Origin: Portunus trituberculatus
Lineage: Eukaryota > Arthropoda > Malacostraca > Decapoda > Portunidae
Direction: 5' to 3'
Length of the DNA stretch: 64,000 nt
Assembly: GCF_017591435.1 (NCBI RefSeq)
Contig: NC_059300.1
Location: forward strand, 12,723,128 to 12,787,127
The notes under the pieces were generated by a model that was not told where the DNA came from, ran no database searches, and was given only the letters and a program-made list of their open reading frames with translations. Positions 1 through 13,380 of this stretch are shown here, one piece after another (position 1 is the first letter of the stretch; each line of letters begins with the position of its first letter). A program made the translations under genes and the position numbers.

Positions 1-178
1 ATAATGGGAGTCTGGTTGGGGTAAGGCCTGGTGGGAGATGGTCTGGTGGGGGGCGGGTGGCTTAGTGGAGGATGAAGTCTACTCTTTCATCGTCACCAGG
101 GAGGAAAACACCATTACGTTGCTTGATATTGATTATGTTTGCTTCCTACACCACCATAATGAATACACGTGAAGTGGT

Positions 179-182
<4 letters not shown>

Positions 183-259
<77 letters not shown>
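183..259. repeat. (CA)n microsatellite
   Basis: About 38 uninterrupted CA units. Confidence 0.98.
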
Positions 260-1074
260 AGGAGAGATTCTAGAGTGTTTCCTGTAAAAAAAAAAGAGTC
301 TTGAATCTTCAAAGTCTTTAAATGTTAAGGAAATTATTGCTCTTCATTCCGCAAAGAAGACTATATTTGTCATTTCTCCTCCTGAATCTATTATAAAATC
401 TGCCCTTTCTTGTATTTTCCTGAATTATTTCCTGTCTTCTGCGTGTGAGGAATAAAACAAAGGCACTCGCTTGGATTATAAGGAACTTGACATCACTCAC
501 CACAAACACCAATACTTTACTTACTCTAAATCTGTACTCTTTTCCCATATCGTAGGAACTATATGGAAGCTGAATTCACTCACCAAAATCACCAATACTT
601 TTCATCACTCGTACTCTTAATCTTTACTTTTTCCCCTTACCCTGAGTCTTCTACTTACCATCACCACCATCACCACCGCTACTGCCAGCTCATCCACTTG
701 TTCTTGCCACTCTAATACCACTACACCACCTCCGGTCCTCAGCTTAACCTGTAAGCAGCTGTCGGATCCATTATCTTCACGCCAGCATTCACTGTTCCTC
801 GTCATCATCTTCACCCTCATTATCTCTCCCTTGTCTTCCTCGTCCTCACCGTTTGGTACATCTTGGCTCTTCTTCGTATTCGTTAACCTTTCTCCTTCTC
901 TTCCTCCTCTTCTTCTTCCTCCTTACCCGCCTGTCTTCCCCGCGGGCATCTATCCAGTTAATGCATCGCCGGGTCGCTTAATTGGAGCCTCAGCAAGGAA
1001 GTCCTATGCGGGTAATTAATGTTCCTCACACGAGAGAAAATAGGACAGGGTGAGGACATCTACTCGTTAGGTGA
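260..1074. other. Unique sequence, no gene seen
   Basis: AT-rich, then CT/CCT-rich from about 830 to 950. Frames here are short and resemble no protein family I know. Confidence 0.6.
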
Positions 1075-1077
1075 TAC

Positions 1078-1168
<91 letters not shown>
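1075..1168. repeat. (CA)n microsatellite
   Basis: About 47 CA units with one CG interruption near the start. Confidence 0.98.
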
Positions 1169-1170
<2 letters not shown>

Positions 1171-1265
1171 GCGCTATTTTTTTCTTCAAACGATAGAATT
1201 CACATCAAGATAGAAATTCTCCTTTTGGCGTTAATTTTTCCTTTTTTTTTTTCCCACCCAGCGTT

Positions 1266-1397
<132 letters not shown>

Positions 1398-1667
1398 ACG
1401 AAAGAATGTTTATATGCACTCCGCCTTGCTCCTAAAAGATAAGAATAATCGTCATTACAACTTTGGGCAACATTAAAATTACGGATGAAAAGTTTTGGTA
1501 AATGTGAACGAAAACACGAATTCCAAGTTGTGGTGAATCTGTAGAGAGGCGGGAAGGAACTGGCGAAAGGAAGGCTGGACGGAGTGTGGCTCGTGGTGGT
1601 GGTCGGGGGCAGTTTGAATTGTGTGTAGCAAAGGGAGGAGGGAGTGGGTATTTGTTGGTTCTAGTTT

Positions 1668-1951
1668 TGTTTTAGTAGTTGTTGTAGTATTAGTGATGGT
1701 GCTGGTGGTGGTTGTAGTAGTAGTTGTATTAGTATTGGTAGTTGAAGTAATGGTGGTGGTGGTGGTGGTAGTGGAAGTGGTAGAAGTGATAGTAATGCTA
1801 GTAGTATTTCTAGTAATAGTAGTAGTAGTAGTAGAAGTAGTAGTAGTAGAAGTAGTTGTTGTTGTTGTAGTAGAAGTAATGATGGTGGTGGTAGTGGAAA
1901 TGATAATAAAAGTAATAGTAGTAGTAGTACTACTAGTAGTAGTAGTAGTAG

Positions 1952-1986
<35 letters not shown>

Positions 1987-1988
1987 AT
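1668..1988. repeat. Degenerate GTN trinucleotide array
   Basis: Mixed GTT, GTA, GTG and GAA-containing triplets, ending in a pure (GTT)n run at about 1951-1985. The long Val-rich and Thr-rich frames across it are artefacts of the repeat. Confidence 0.95.
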
Positions 1989-2265
1989 CGTTTTTGTTTT
2001 AGGTAGTGTATATATAGAAATAATGGTAATTAGCGAATTCTTTACTATAAGCATCACCGCCATTAGCAGCATTATGAGTTGTAGCAGCAAGAATAGTATT
2101 TGTTGTTGGTAGTGTTATTGTTGGTGTTGGTGTTATGCATGGTACAACCTTCTGGACACCCTGCCTGTTACTAGATCCTCAAATATCACCAGCCGGTCAG
2201 TCAGTTGTATAATCCGCCCCTTGTCTTTTTAGCTGAAGCCTTCACGCAGACACCCTTCATATATT

Positions 2266-2472
2266 GGCCCATAATCTGGAATACTACTACTTCTCACATT
2301 CAGTAATTTTAAAGGGCTCTAGTTGAAGTGACAAGGATTTTTAAGGGTGCTTCTGTAATTCTAGCGACATGTTAACAAGTTTTCTGCATTATCAACAGGA
2401 CAAATACTCTATAGAACTCGGCTAATCGTCTCTGTGGACTTTGAAAACGGTCACTGTGAAGCGCTCGTATCT
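2266..2472 (+). mobile_element. MITE family B copy 1 (degraded)
   Basis: Starts GGCCCATAATCTGGAATAC, a diverged family-B end. It then carries the conserved block GGCTCTAGTTGAAGTG and the region reading CTCTGTGGACTTTGAAAAC. The right inverted end is eroded. Best compared with the copies at 15.1 and 20.6 kb. Confidence 0.75.
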
Positions 2473-3365
2473 TTTTCTATGGAAGAGGGAAGCTTACCAA
2501 GGGCAAGAAAAAAACAAATTTCTCACTGAATATAACGCATTGTCTTGTTAAGCGAACGATTCACTAGAGTATGTTGATCAGTAAATATCACGAATGTTAG
2601 CAGCGTTCTTTTTAAGTGACTGTTTTCGTTGTATCGTTCTCCAATATTTCACTGGAGCCTTTTCTCTTCCTTTTCCTTGTGTTGGCGATGTTCGGTCCTC
2701 GCTGGTGGCGCCAAGAATTTACTGCGGGCACATATCACGCCTTATTACCTGCTATTATTGGCCATTAGATCCTCGACTACAAATCTCTCATGCCTGAAGC
2801 GAGCTGTCACCTTGATCGATTCTCCCGCCCCGCTGGTTATGCACAAAAAATAAATTGAAATACCTGAATCTAAATGTAGTGATTAATACACGTAAAGGTC
2901 GGTGGATAAAAAGAATTGTGTTGAGAATGAGAAGATCACAGACTTTGTCGATGTAGTTCTGTGTATGTTTGCATTTAAGATTTAAGGATTTTTGCGAGTA
3001 TAACTTCACAGCTTTACTTTATCAACTCCTGGCATAATTAAAACACTGCCGCTCATAAAAACAGAGAGAGTAAAAAAACCCAGTCTTTATGTACAATACT
3101 ATATAACTCTTCATTAAGATTTCGTTCATTTATGTCATGAGGAGTAAATATTTTCAGCTAAGTATATTTTCTCCAGTATTGCTTCGCGACAGGAGCGATA
3201 AAAAAAAAGAATATATATACAATTCCCTTACCTTTGATGGCCCGAACGGCTCGCAATTGCAGCAAACAAAGAAGCGAGGCTGAAGGTGGGCGAGGGAAAA
3301 CTGCCGTAAGATGAAAGATGAGAGAGAGAAAGAAGAGAGCGACAAAGAGGGGAAAGAACTGAGAA

Positions 3366-3368
<3 letters not shown>
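2473..3368. other. Unique sequence, no gene seen
   Basis: AT-rich non-repetitive DNA. Short overlapping frames have no recognisable domain. Confidence 0.55.

Positions 3369-3369
<1 letters not shown>

Positions 3370-3419
<50 letters not shown>
3370..3419. repeat. (GA)n microsatellite
   Basis: About 25 GA units, preceded by impure GA-rich sequence from about 3310. Confidence 0.98.
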
Positions 3420-3424
<5 letters not shown>

Positions 3425-3682
3425 GTCATCCTCGAAGCATCTGACGAGGTAATTGTCGGAACACTATCGAGCGATGTCAACGGGAACTCCTCTCACACGC
3501 CATCCCTAGGCCACCCCCTCCCCCCATCCCCTGCAATGGCCGTCCCCGTTCCCCCCTTTCTCTTCTGCTGCACCCTGGCGACTCTCCCTACACACACACA
3601 CACACACACACATACCACTCCCCTCTCCCCTCCCCTCTCTCGCCTCTGCACTGCCGTCTCCACACTCTTTCCGTTTCCCTCA

Positions 3683-3686
<4 letters not shown>

Positions 3687-3722
<36 letters not shown>
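3687..3722. repeat. (CT)n microsatellite
   Basis: About 18 CT units. A short (CA)n run lies upstream at about 3591-3612. Confidence 0.97.
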
Positions 3723-3724
<2 letters not shown>

Positions 3725-3898
3725 ACCCACCAGCAACCTCTCTTTCTGCAGCCTTTCCTCTCCCTCCAGCTTCTTATTCAACTCTCTGCGTTGACTTCTG
3801 GATCTTGTTTGAGTTTCGTTATCGTCTCACCTTACCATTGGAGGGAAAGATGAATGATAACCCGTAAAATATTCGTCTTTTTTAGCGTCACTGAGATG

Positions 3899-4110
3899 TC
3901 TTGACTATATTTTGTGTTTTTGTTCATTTATTCTGTAGGTTGTTTGAAGGATGGTGTTGTTACTGGGTTGTGTTAATTTTGTTCTTGTTTATTTGTCTTT
4001 TAGTGTTAATATGAATGTGTTTGTATAATCTTGACTTGTGTTTTTTGTGGTTTTTTGTTCATTTATTCTGTTGGTTGTGTGAAGCTGGTGTTGTTAATGG
4101 CTTGTTTTCT
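3899..4110. repeat. Imperfect tandem duplication, period about 135 bp
   Basis: The string TTGTTCATTTATTCTGT occurs at 3920 and again at 4055. Both are followed by a GGTTGT-GTGAAG-GGTGTTGTTA pattern. It is T-rich and non-coding. Confidence 0.8.
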
Positions 4111-4374
4111 TTTTATTTTTCTTTATTTCTTCTTTTATTTAATTTTGCTTTTTGTGTTGATGATGTAAAAAAAAAAATTCGTCAGAGTAAAACGAATGAC
4201 TTTTTCTGACTACACAATATTTGCCTTTCCTTCGCGACTTTCCCTCATGACGTTTCTGTTTGAATTTCTCCCTCACCTTGCCGAATGTTTGTCTTGAGCG
4301 CGTTTACATCATCCCTGGACCCAGACGAAACTTTGCTTCTTGTCATCAGCTACTTCTGCTATTGTGAACATTCT

Positions 4375-4379
<5 letters not shown>

Positions 4380-4423
<44 letters not shown>
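4380..4423. repeat. (CT)n microsatellite
   Basis: About 22 CT units. Confidence 0.98.
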
Positions 4424-4427
<4 letters not shown>

Positions 4428-4720
4428 CAGTAAGACTATCCCAAGGGTGCCTTTAGGTCCCAAGAGTACTGCAGTGGTTTGCCAGCCAAGAACGTGAGAT
4501 ACCCAGCCACTATTGTAGTCGTGGCAGCCTCAGAAGCAGGACTAACCCCCTCCCCGTCCACCTCGCCCCGGCAGCTCCGCGCTGGTCCCGGACTAGGAGC
4601 TATTACAGCCATTATGTGTAGTTACTCTCCCCGTAATACAGAGAGGGCGGGAGCTACAGAGGCGAAAGAGGTGAAATCAAGTTATAAACCCTTGGTGCTT
4701 AGAGAAATGAGGGCCACATC

Positions 4721-4722
<2 letters not shown>

Positions 4723-4782
<60 letters not shown>

Positions 4783-4792
4783 CTTTTTCTCA
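4723..4792. repeat. (CT)n microsatellite ending in an acceptor-like CAG
   Basis: About 24 CT units grading into CTTT repeats and ending TTTTTCTCAG. This resembles a polypyrimidine tract plus 3' splice acceptor, but no exon is recognisable downstream. Confidence 0.95.
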
Positions 4793-5008
4793 GTAATAAC
4801 GCCGTAAAAAGGTCATTTTCTCTCGCGTCTCCAGTGTCCCGGCGTCAGCAGCCACATCATTAGTACAGCGGCAGGGGGCAGGACGCGTCACACGGCACAA
4901 GGAGTCTGTGCTTCTCGTGTTTCCATGTAAATGTATGCAAATCCCTCCCACGCGACTCAGCCTGGCCTTGGAAAATTTAGAAGAAGAAATTTTTTGAGAA
5001 CTAGATTA

Positions 5009-5010
<2 letters not shown>

Positions 5011-5088
<78 letters not shown>
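5011..5088. repeat. (GT)n microsatellite
   Basis: About 39 GT units. Confidence 0.98.
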
Positions 5089-5091
<3 letters not shown>

Positions 5092-5178
5092 AGAACGTCT
5101 TCATTATGTGCATTTGTGTTTATTTCGTTGTTTAATATATTCGGCATAAAAAAAATAATAACATCCGCCAGTCGCATC

Positions 5179-5182
<4 letters not shown>

Positions 5183-5229
<47 letters not shown>
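5183..5229. repeat. (GA)n microsatellite
   Basis: About 23 GA units. Confidence 0.98.
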
Positions 5230-5232
<3 letters not shown>

Positions 5233-5307
5233 GACAGGTGTGCGGAGAACAAATAGCTTGATAAGTGCAGCAGTTTTACACGTACAATGGCAACTGGTTA
5301 TATACAC

Positions 5308-5435
<128 letters not shown>

Positions 5436-5590
5436 ACTCAAACAGACACACCAACACCCCGCTCATGTCGTCTCTAATTCTGCTCATTACATATTCCTTT
5501 GCCTAATTTTGAAAGAGGAACATCGAATTTGAATGTGTGTGATGTTCTATATTCATCTCCAGCATGTGTGGATAAGAGAACACACACACC

Positions 5591-6391
<801 letters not shown>

Positions 6392-6457
<66 letters not shown>
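6392..6457. repeat. (GT)n microsatellite
   Basis: About 33 GT units. Confidence 0.98.
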
Positions 6458-6459
<2 letters not shown>

Positions 6460-7451
6460 AGCTTTGTAAAAAAAAAGAGCCAGTCATCCTCGGTGTGGTG
6501 TTTTGCGAGGACCACTTGGCAAGGAGAGGCAGTGAGTGTCTTGTCCGCGGTGCCAGCTTCCCACAGCGGCACCTCGTCACCCACCTCTCGCTACACCACT
6601 GTCTACACCCTTGATACGTACCCAGCACCTGTCAAAACACACCTTCCTGCCCGAGCCTCTACCAGCACACCTCCATTACATTCATAGCTATTTATACCTT
6701 CCTTAACCCTTACACTTTGTCTCCTATCTCCATTTCCCTGTTCTGTCCCTCACACTTCCTATCAACGCACTACCTCTACACTCACCACCGCTGTTCTCAC
6801 CCACTCCTCGTTCACGTGAAGCCCTTACAGCCCCATTTCTCTATCATTCCCTCCTCCATCAGTATTCTGAAACCACCATCGCCATTACCACTATCCTCTA
6901 CAGTCAGTTACCCGTGACCCGCACAGTGACGCCGCCATACCTCACGTCCTCTCATCGTTATTCTGCAAGCCGGCCTGACAAAGGGCTGCCTCATTACCAC
7001 CAACACAAAACACCTCCTTGCACGCTCCACCGCACTGCACGCTCCTCACTTAACTCACGCTTACATAAAAAAAACACTCTCTCAGGCATTTAAAGACGAA
7101 CACACTCTCTTCTGTTTCTTGTTTTCCTCACGCTATTTGGCCGCTAAATGACTCCTTCTGCTGTAATGCTTATCCTCTGCGTGTCCTTGCCCGCCAGACA
7201 CACGACACTTGTCCCGAGGATTAGAGGGATTAGTGGCGTTTCTATAAAGCCGCCATTAGGTGCTCGTGAGGCTCAGGAAAGCGTGTTGGTATGTAATAAA
7301 CCACCTTCGGTCTTTATCTCCATCGCGTTCACAATATTATGTTCTTGAGTGAGTGTTGGCAGGAAAGGGATTCTAAAGTTCGATTACATGGATTGTTTTA
7401 TGTTGTTTGTGTATTTTTGAGTTTTTTTTCTGTTTATTGTGGCTTTTTCTT

Positions 7452-7454
<3 letters not shown>
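6458..7454. other. Unique C/A-rich sequence, no gene seen
   Basis: From 6480 to about 7060 the plus strand is rich in CAC and CCT triplets with scattered stops. I see no family match. Confidence 0.5.

Positions 7455-7540
<86 letters not shown>
7455..7540. repeat. (CT)n microsatellite
   Basis: About 43 CT units. A short (TCTA)n run follows at about 7657-7690. Confidence 0.98.
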
Positions 7541-7541
<1 letters not shown>

Positions 7542-7786
7542 AGTTTCTGTTTTGTTTTGTTTCTCTGTTTCCGTCTCTGTTTTCTATCAAGAATTTTGTG
7601 TTCTCTTTCTATATTTGTGTGTGTCTTTGCTCCTTTCATTGTACTTGTCTTTTTGTATCTGTCTATCTATCTATCTATCTATTTATCTATTCCTATCTAC
7701 CATTATTACTTTCTGATATTCTGTATTTCTATTTTTGTTTTGCCAGTTGACCACATTACAGTATATTCAGTCAGTCCGCCAACCAG

Positions 7787-8003
7787 TTAAATCTCTTCAC
7801 TACTAGAACGCATTTTTATCTTCAATTTTTGTTTGTGATTAGACGATTTTATTTACATTAGGAAGGGTCTATGGAGGTCAGAAGATTCATAGCCAGAGTC
7901 TTCATTATTTTAATCCCCACATAAGTTTCTGAAGATGTATGAAAAATCGCCAAATAGCAAGCAGAATGAATATGAAAACGCGTCCTGGTACTAAAGAGGT
8001 TAA
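7787..8003 (+). mobile_element. MITE family A copy 1 (piggyBac-like)
   Basis: TTAA at both edges, then inverted ends (left ATCTCTTCACTACTAG, right CCTGGTACTAAAGAGG). The interior carries the family hallmarks GGTCTATGGAGGTCAGAAG and AGAGTCTTCATTATTTTAAT. It has no coding capacity, so movement would depend on a transposase supplied in trans. The piggyBac assignment rests on the TTAA edges and the CCY-type start and is inference. Confidence 0.88.
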
Positions 8004-8524
8004 ACATGCAATCCATCAATCCATTAACCATTTTTGTTTCTCTGTATGTTCTTCTGTTGAGGTGCGTGCATGTCTTCACTGTGACGTCAAATCAGCCTCA
8101 CTGCCGCAGTTTTTCCCCACCTTTCTCTTCACATTTGATCTTTAATTTCCTCACTTGCATTGCCTCTTTTTAACATTGGCACTTAGCAACACCACTACCA
8201 TCACCACCAACACCACCACCACCACCAGACAGCACCAGCATGGCCTCTCAAGAATGTTTGGCACTCACTCTTAATGTTGTGTTTTTTTTATATAGATTGA
8301 TTTTTTTTACCCCCCTTAGCAGTGAATAAGCAGCTCCTTCACTCACGCTCCGTTCACTGAATAAAGAACAATGGCAAGAGACACAGTACACATGAGTTAC
8401 GTAAATGTGTTCCCGTTGGTAGCAAGTCAGTCAGTCACAGAGCATTTGCATATGTGGCTTAAAATATGACTGTCCACATGTCTCTTTTATGTAAAGCGCG
8501 GGAATTTTGACCCCGGTGTGAAGG

Positions 8525-8527
<3 letters not shown>
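8004..8527. other. Unique sequence, no gene seen
   Basis: Contains a short degenerate ACC run at about 8188-8227 and otherwise AT-rich DNA. Confidence 0.55.
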
Positions 8528-8560
<33 letters not shown>

Positions 8561-8577
8561 AGAGAGAGTTAGAGAGA
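8528..8577. repeat. (GA)n microsatellite, interrupted
   Basis: About 16 GA units, then two GTTAGAGAGA variants. Confidence 0.95.
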
Positions 8578-8801
8578 ATATGTGACAGTCTGAAGGAAGT
8601 AATATTGTTCTCTCTATATATGCTGGTATGTACTTTTTTTTTGCCCTCGAGAATAATGAGTGAGAGAGGCAATGTGGCAGCAGTCCTGAGAATAAAGTCG
8701 CAGCTGGAGGTGTGCGGCAGGTGAGTCATGCAGTGCGCGGCGGTCATATGATGTGCAGGATTGGTGTTGTGATGCTAAAGGTGGTGATGAGTCTTGTGTC
8801 T

Positions 8802-8850
8802 TCCTCTTCCTCCTCCTCCTCCTCCTCCTCCTCCTCCTCCTCCTCCTCCT
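8802..8850. repeat. (TCC)n microsatellite
   Basis: About 16 TCC units. Confidence 0.97.
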
Positions 8851-8965
8851 CAGTCATCACTTCACAGACTCCTTTGTGCTCCCGTCGCCACTCTTGTTTA
8901 TGAAGACTTACAAGATTGTGACTAACCTATAACAATTTTTCACTTTTCCTCTTTCAAGTTTTTTT

Positions 8966-9650
<685 letters not shown>

Positions 9651-9689
9651 ACTCAAATGGATGAGGAATATTAGTCTTATCAGCAATCA
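9651..9689 (+). repeat. 39-bp exact direct repeat, copy 1
   Basis: Begins ACTCAAATGGATGAGGAA and ends TTATCAGCAATCA. An identical copy lies at 10293-10331. Confidence 0.97.
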
Positions 9690-9696
9690 ATAAAAT

Positions 9697-9709
9697 ACCA
9701 CTACTTCTT

Positions 9710-9796
<87 letters not shown>

Positions 9797-9823
9797 TTAC
9801 TACTACTACTACTACCACTACTA
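9697..9823. repeat. (ACT)n microsatellite
   Basis: About 40 ACT units with a few ATT and ACC interruptions. It lies between the two 39-bp direct repeats. Confidence 0.97.
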
Positions 9824-10051
9824 CGGAAATGGCTAAGCAGGCTGCAGTGAGCACAGTGATGGAATGCATGTCACAAGCTGCCTCCACAGTATTGTTTTGC
9901 TGCTCGTACCTGTTCATCCGTTGTGGCTTCTCGTACGCGCTTAGATTGGCTGAAAATTAGTCTTGCTTTTACGTGGCGTCGATTATTCCTGTGCCAAGTG
10001 TGCGAGAGAGAGAAATCACTGGCTTTGGAGGGCGTGGTGAAGAGAGAACGT

Positions 10052-10052
<1 letters not shown>

Positions 10053-10118
<66 letters not shown>
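10053..10118. repeat. (GT)n microsatellite
   Basis: About 33 GT units. Confidence 0.98.
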
Positions 10119-10120
<2 letters not shown>

Positions 10121-10292
10121 TCCTTGAACGATAATATCTACTGGTGGGTATCTCTGTAAACAAACTTTTTTATCCTCGTGTTGACAACTGTTCTAAAAGT
10201 CACTAAGGCAGTACACATTGCTGCCATAAAACCGTAGAGTCCATAATTCACCTTCCCGTGGTTAGTCAGCCTTTGGTGGGATATTCTCGATG

Positions 10293-10331
10293 ACTCAAAT
10301 GGATGAGGAATATTAGTCTTATCAGCAATCA
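10293..10331 (+). repeat. 39-bp exact direct repeat, copy 2
   Basis: Identical to 9651-9689. The flanking sequences of the two copies differ immediately outside the 39 bp. Confidence 0.97.
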
Positions 10332-10713
10332 CCGGCTGGCTGGAGATTTGCCGCGTCTCCTCTACAAGTCTGCCAAGTTGTGTAAAGATTGGCCGATATT
10401 TGATGAGTAAATAAGGGATCGAGGGAGTGCTGTGAGGGTTGAGCGTGGGTGGGCGGGCGTCCCTCTAACTCATTGTCCCTCGTTCCATTTAATAAAGTTA
10501 GTTTACGGCCGGTGACTTGATGTATTGTTATTGATGGTACTATATCTGAGTGGTAGGGAAGGGGTTGCGTCTCTGTGCTAGTTGTGAGGGTCAGTCAGTC
10601 AGGCAGGCTGTTGTGCGTGTACTGTAGAGACTGTCATGAAGAGCAACTCACCCTTCATTCCTTTTGACTGTGTGGATGGCTGCCGCTTTGAAGGTGATGA
10701 GCATTACTAGTAT

Positions 10714-10717
<4 letters not shown>

Positions 10718-10757
<40 letters not shown>
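10718..10757. repeat. (GA)n microsatellite
   Basis: About 20 GA units. Confidence 0.97.
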
Positions 10758-10760
<3 letters not shown>

Positions 10761-11018
10761 GGGTTACAGAATCTACCGTTTTCATCAATTTAGTGCAAAT
10801 GGACAGACATTAAAGTTGCATTTGTAGTGAGATGAAACAGACGAGTCGCGTTGAAGTAGCTTTCGTTGTTGGCTGGTAAATGTTGACGACAAAACAATGT
10901 GGGGCCAAATACTGTTCTGCGTAAATAAAAGGAACAAACTTGAAACATAACACGGAAGTACTTTAGACATTTATTGATGCATTTTATTATACTCCCTGCC
11001 GGTTTGTCTGTTCTACCT

Positions 11019-11022
<4 letters not shown>

Positions 11023-11059
<37 letters not shown>
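11023..11059. repeat. (CT)n microsatellite
   Basis: About 18 CT units, followed by CTGT tetramers. Confidence 0.97.
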
Positions 11060-11062
<3 letters not shown>

Positions 11063-11246
11063 TCTGCCTGTCTGTCTGTTTGCCCCAAAGTTACTCCAGC
11101 CCATTCTATCTACCATAGTTCCCGAGAGATAGAGCTGTAATGGAATCTACCACTTAATGGCCTTGTGTGAAGTGGCTGAGTTCAGGATCGTCAGGGGTGT
11201 AGGAGGCTGGTGGCAAGGATCAAGTGGTACATTGTTAATTGGAGAC

Positions 11247-11299
11247 ATGATTTTTGGCTCATATATACAAACGGCTTGCTCTCTCACCAACTTGGATAT
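11247..11299 (+). repeat. Tandemly duplicated 5' end of MITE family B
   Basis: This 53-bp segment carries ATGATTTTTGG plus a diverged family-B end containing CGGCTTGCTCTCTCACCA. The same arrangement starts again at 11300, so the flank and left end of the next element were duplicated in tandem. Confidence 0.7.
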
Positions 11300-11308
11300 A
11301 TGATTTTT

Positions 11309-11530
11309 GGCCAGTATTCACAAACAGCTTGCTTTCTTACCACAACAATTTCCCAAGGCCACAGGAATGATTAGCTGTGTTTTCTGCATAGTTTCTCCTT
11401 TCGGTAAGCTAGAAATCCCTCCAATCCGTAATCAGAATCACAAAAATATCCTTAAAAACACATGTATCTTCAACTAGAGCCTTTGGAAAACAGTGATGGT
11501 GAGAGAGCAAAGCGTTTCAGAATACGGGCC
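11309..11530 (-). mobile_element. MITE family B copy 2
   Basis: Left end GGCCAGTATTCACAAACAG and right end GCGTTTCAGAATACGGGCC form an inverted repeat. The interior includes CTTCAACTAGAGCCTTTGG, the reverse complement of the block in copy 1. No coding capacity. Confidence 0.88.
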
Positions 11531-11820
11531 ATAGAATAATAGTGTATAGATCATTGTGTCATTGAAATATTGATGGGTTCAGAAACAAGTGTCTTTTGAA
11601 CTGTAACAAGTAAAGAAATAGATATTGTTTGGGTAGTAATGCATTTTTGAGATCTATACTAATCACAGTAACAATGGGTTCAGAAAACAAAAGTGGATAT
11701 TAAACCATTATGAAATAGTTAGTTCATATAATTAGCATACTCGTAAATTGACTTATATAATAGTAATGTTTTCTGAAGCACACGTGTATGTATTTTGTTT
11801 AGTCGTTTATTAAAAAAAAA

Positions 11821-12118
11821 TGTGGTTAGAGCGCTGGCTTTACAAGCCAGAGGACCGGGGTTCGATTCCCCGGCCGGGTGGAGATATTTGGGTGTGTCTC
11901 CTTTCACGTGTAGCCCCTGTTCACCTAGCAGTGAGTAGGTACGGGATGTAAATCGAGGAGTTGTGACCTTGTTGTCCCGGTGTGTGGTGTGTGCCTGGTC
12001 TCAGACCTATCCGAAGATCGGAAATAATGAGCTCTGAGCTCGTTCCGTAGGGTAACGTCTGGCTGTATCGTCAGAGACTGCAGCAGATCAAACAGATCAA
12101 ACAGATCAGATCAAACAG
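11821..12118 (+). mobile_element. SINE-1, tRNA-Val-like head
   Basis: The head keeps an anticodon stem CTGGC/GCCAG around a seven-base loop reading TTTACAA (anticodon TAC, valine). A B-box GGTTCGATTCC follows at 11859-11869 and the T stem is closed by CCGGGG/CCCCGG. The 5' acceptor strand is missing and replaced by an A run, so this is not a usable tRNA gene. About 200 bp of body follows, and the tail is built of CAGATCAAA units (about 12082-12118). That layout is a tRNA-derived SINE. The minus-strand frame across it is a SINE shadow. Confidence 0.88.
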
Positions 12119-12566
12119 TAGTGCAGTATAAACAATTACCTACATGTACTAGGAAACAGTGCCGCGAGTTGTAATGCATCCATACACGTGTCATAGGAGT
12201 CACACTGAGGAGTAACTTGACGGATGTGGCACAGAAGAGGGAGACGGATGGGGACTGAGCGTGAGGCGGCACTATTCCTTCCCGATAACTGCGGCAATGT
12301 ACGGCTTGAAGGGGAGCTTATTAGTCTAATTAGCGAGCCATCTCAGGACAGTTAGGAACTCATAATTGATCTGTCGAGTTCTGAGTAACCACACATCCAC
12401 CACCACGCCATCAGCCCCCTCATGAGTCTGCACGCCCTACTTGTGAAGCCACGGGTGGGTGAGGGGGCAGGCTCCGCTCCGTGCTGGCCTGAACCACGCC
12501 AGGAAAGTAAACACCAGGGACACAACATGACATCAATTGCCTTTATGGTTGTAGTAGAGCACTGCA

Positions 12567-12607
12567 ACACCACCACCACCACCACCTCCGCCACCTCCAC
12601 CACCACC
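12567..12607. repeat. (ACC)n-rich microsatellite
   Basis: About 13 ACC and TCC triplets. Confidence 0.9.
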
Positions 12608-12627
12608 TAAACACTGAGAAGGGACTC

Positions 12628-12840
12628 TTAACCTCCTTCAGTACTGGGACCCATTTTTATCATGAATTTAGGTATGATTCGAGGATCTTATTTTACATTA
12701 CGAAAGGTTTATGGAGGTCAGAATGTTAATGGCCAGAGTCTTTAATATTTTAATCCTCACGAAAGATTCTGAAGGTGTAAAATATCACTAAACAGTAAGG
12801 AGAATGAATATAAAATCCTGTCATCCTACTGAAAGGTTTA
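12628..12840 (+). mobile_element. MITE family A copy 2
   Basis: Starts TTAACCTCCTTCAGTACTGG and ends CCTACTGAAAGGTTTA. The interior keeps TTTATGGAGGTCAGAATG and TAATGGCCAGAGTCTTTA. The family-B copy at 12885 lies only 44 bp away. Confidence 0.88.
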
Positions 12841-12884
12841 TGGACTCCAGGGACCAAGATGACCCTCTCCCTCACTACCTCCTA

Positions 12885-13102
12885 GGCCCGTATTCAGCAC
12901 CGCCTTCCCTCTCTCACTACGACAATTTTGCAATGCCACAGAGACAATTAGCCGGGTTTTCAAGACATCTCCTTTTAATAAACTAGAAATCTTGCAAATC
13001 CACCACCAGAACCATGAAAATACCCTTAAAACGTGAGTATCTTCAACTAGAGCCTTTGGAAAGCAGTGATGGTGAGAGAGCAAAGCGTTTCAGAATACAG
13101 GC
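12885..13102 (-). mobile_element. MITE family B copy 3
   Basis: Left end GGCCCGTATTCAGCACCGC and right end GCGTTTCAGAATACAGGC. The interior carries CTTCAACTAGAGCCTTTGG and GGTGAGAGAGCAAAGCG. This is one of the best-preserved copies. Confidence 0.9.
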
Positions 13103-13326
13103 TTTAAATTGTACCTCCATCTCCATAGCCTTGGCAGACACACCAACACAACGCTCTATATACAGGTCTTCCTCTCATTCTTCGATTCCACTCTCGCGTC
13201 AAGGCCTACCATCCGCCTTGCTCGTTTCCCTCACCCCGCCACCACTTCACCAGTACGGGACCTCTGCTGTACCTATGGGCTATTGTCAGACAAGGGCCTG
13301 TATCCTCTTCGCTCGCTCGAGATCTA

Positions 13327-13380
13327 AAGAAGAAGAAGAAGAAGGAGGAGGAGGAGGAGGAGGAGGAGGAGGAGGAGGAA
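13327..13380. repeat. (GAA)n/(GGA)n purine triplet tract
   Basis: A few GAA units then about 12 GGA units. AAG/GAA-rich DNA continues at 13454-13580. Confidence 0.95.

Noticed and set aside
1479..2112. 163- and 203-codon Val-rich and Thr-rich frames on opposite strands
   Set aside because: They mirror each other over a degenerate GTN array.
11821..11880. tRNA-Val (TAC) gene
   Set aside because: Anticodon arm and T arm are good, but the 5' acceptor strand and much of the D arm are missing and a SINE body and tail follow.
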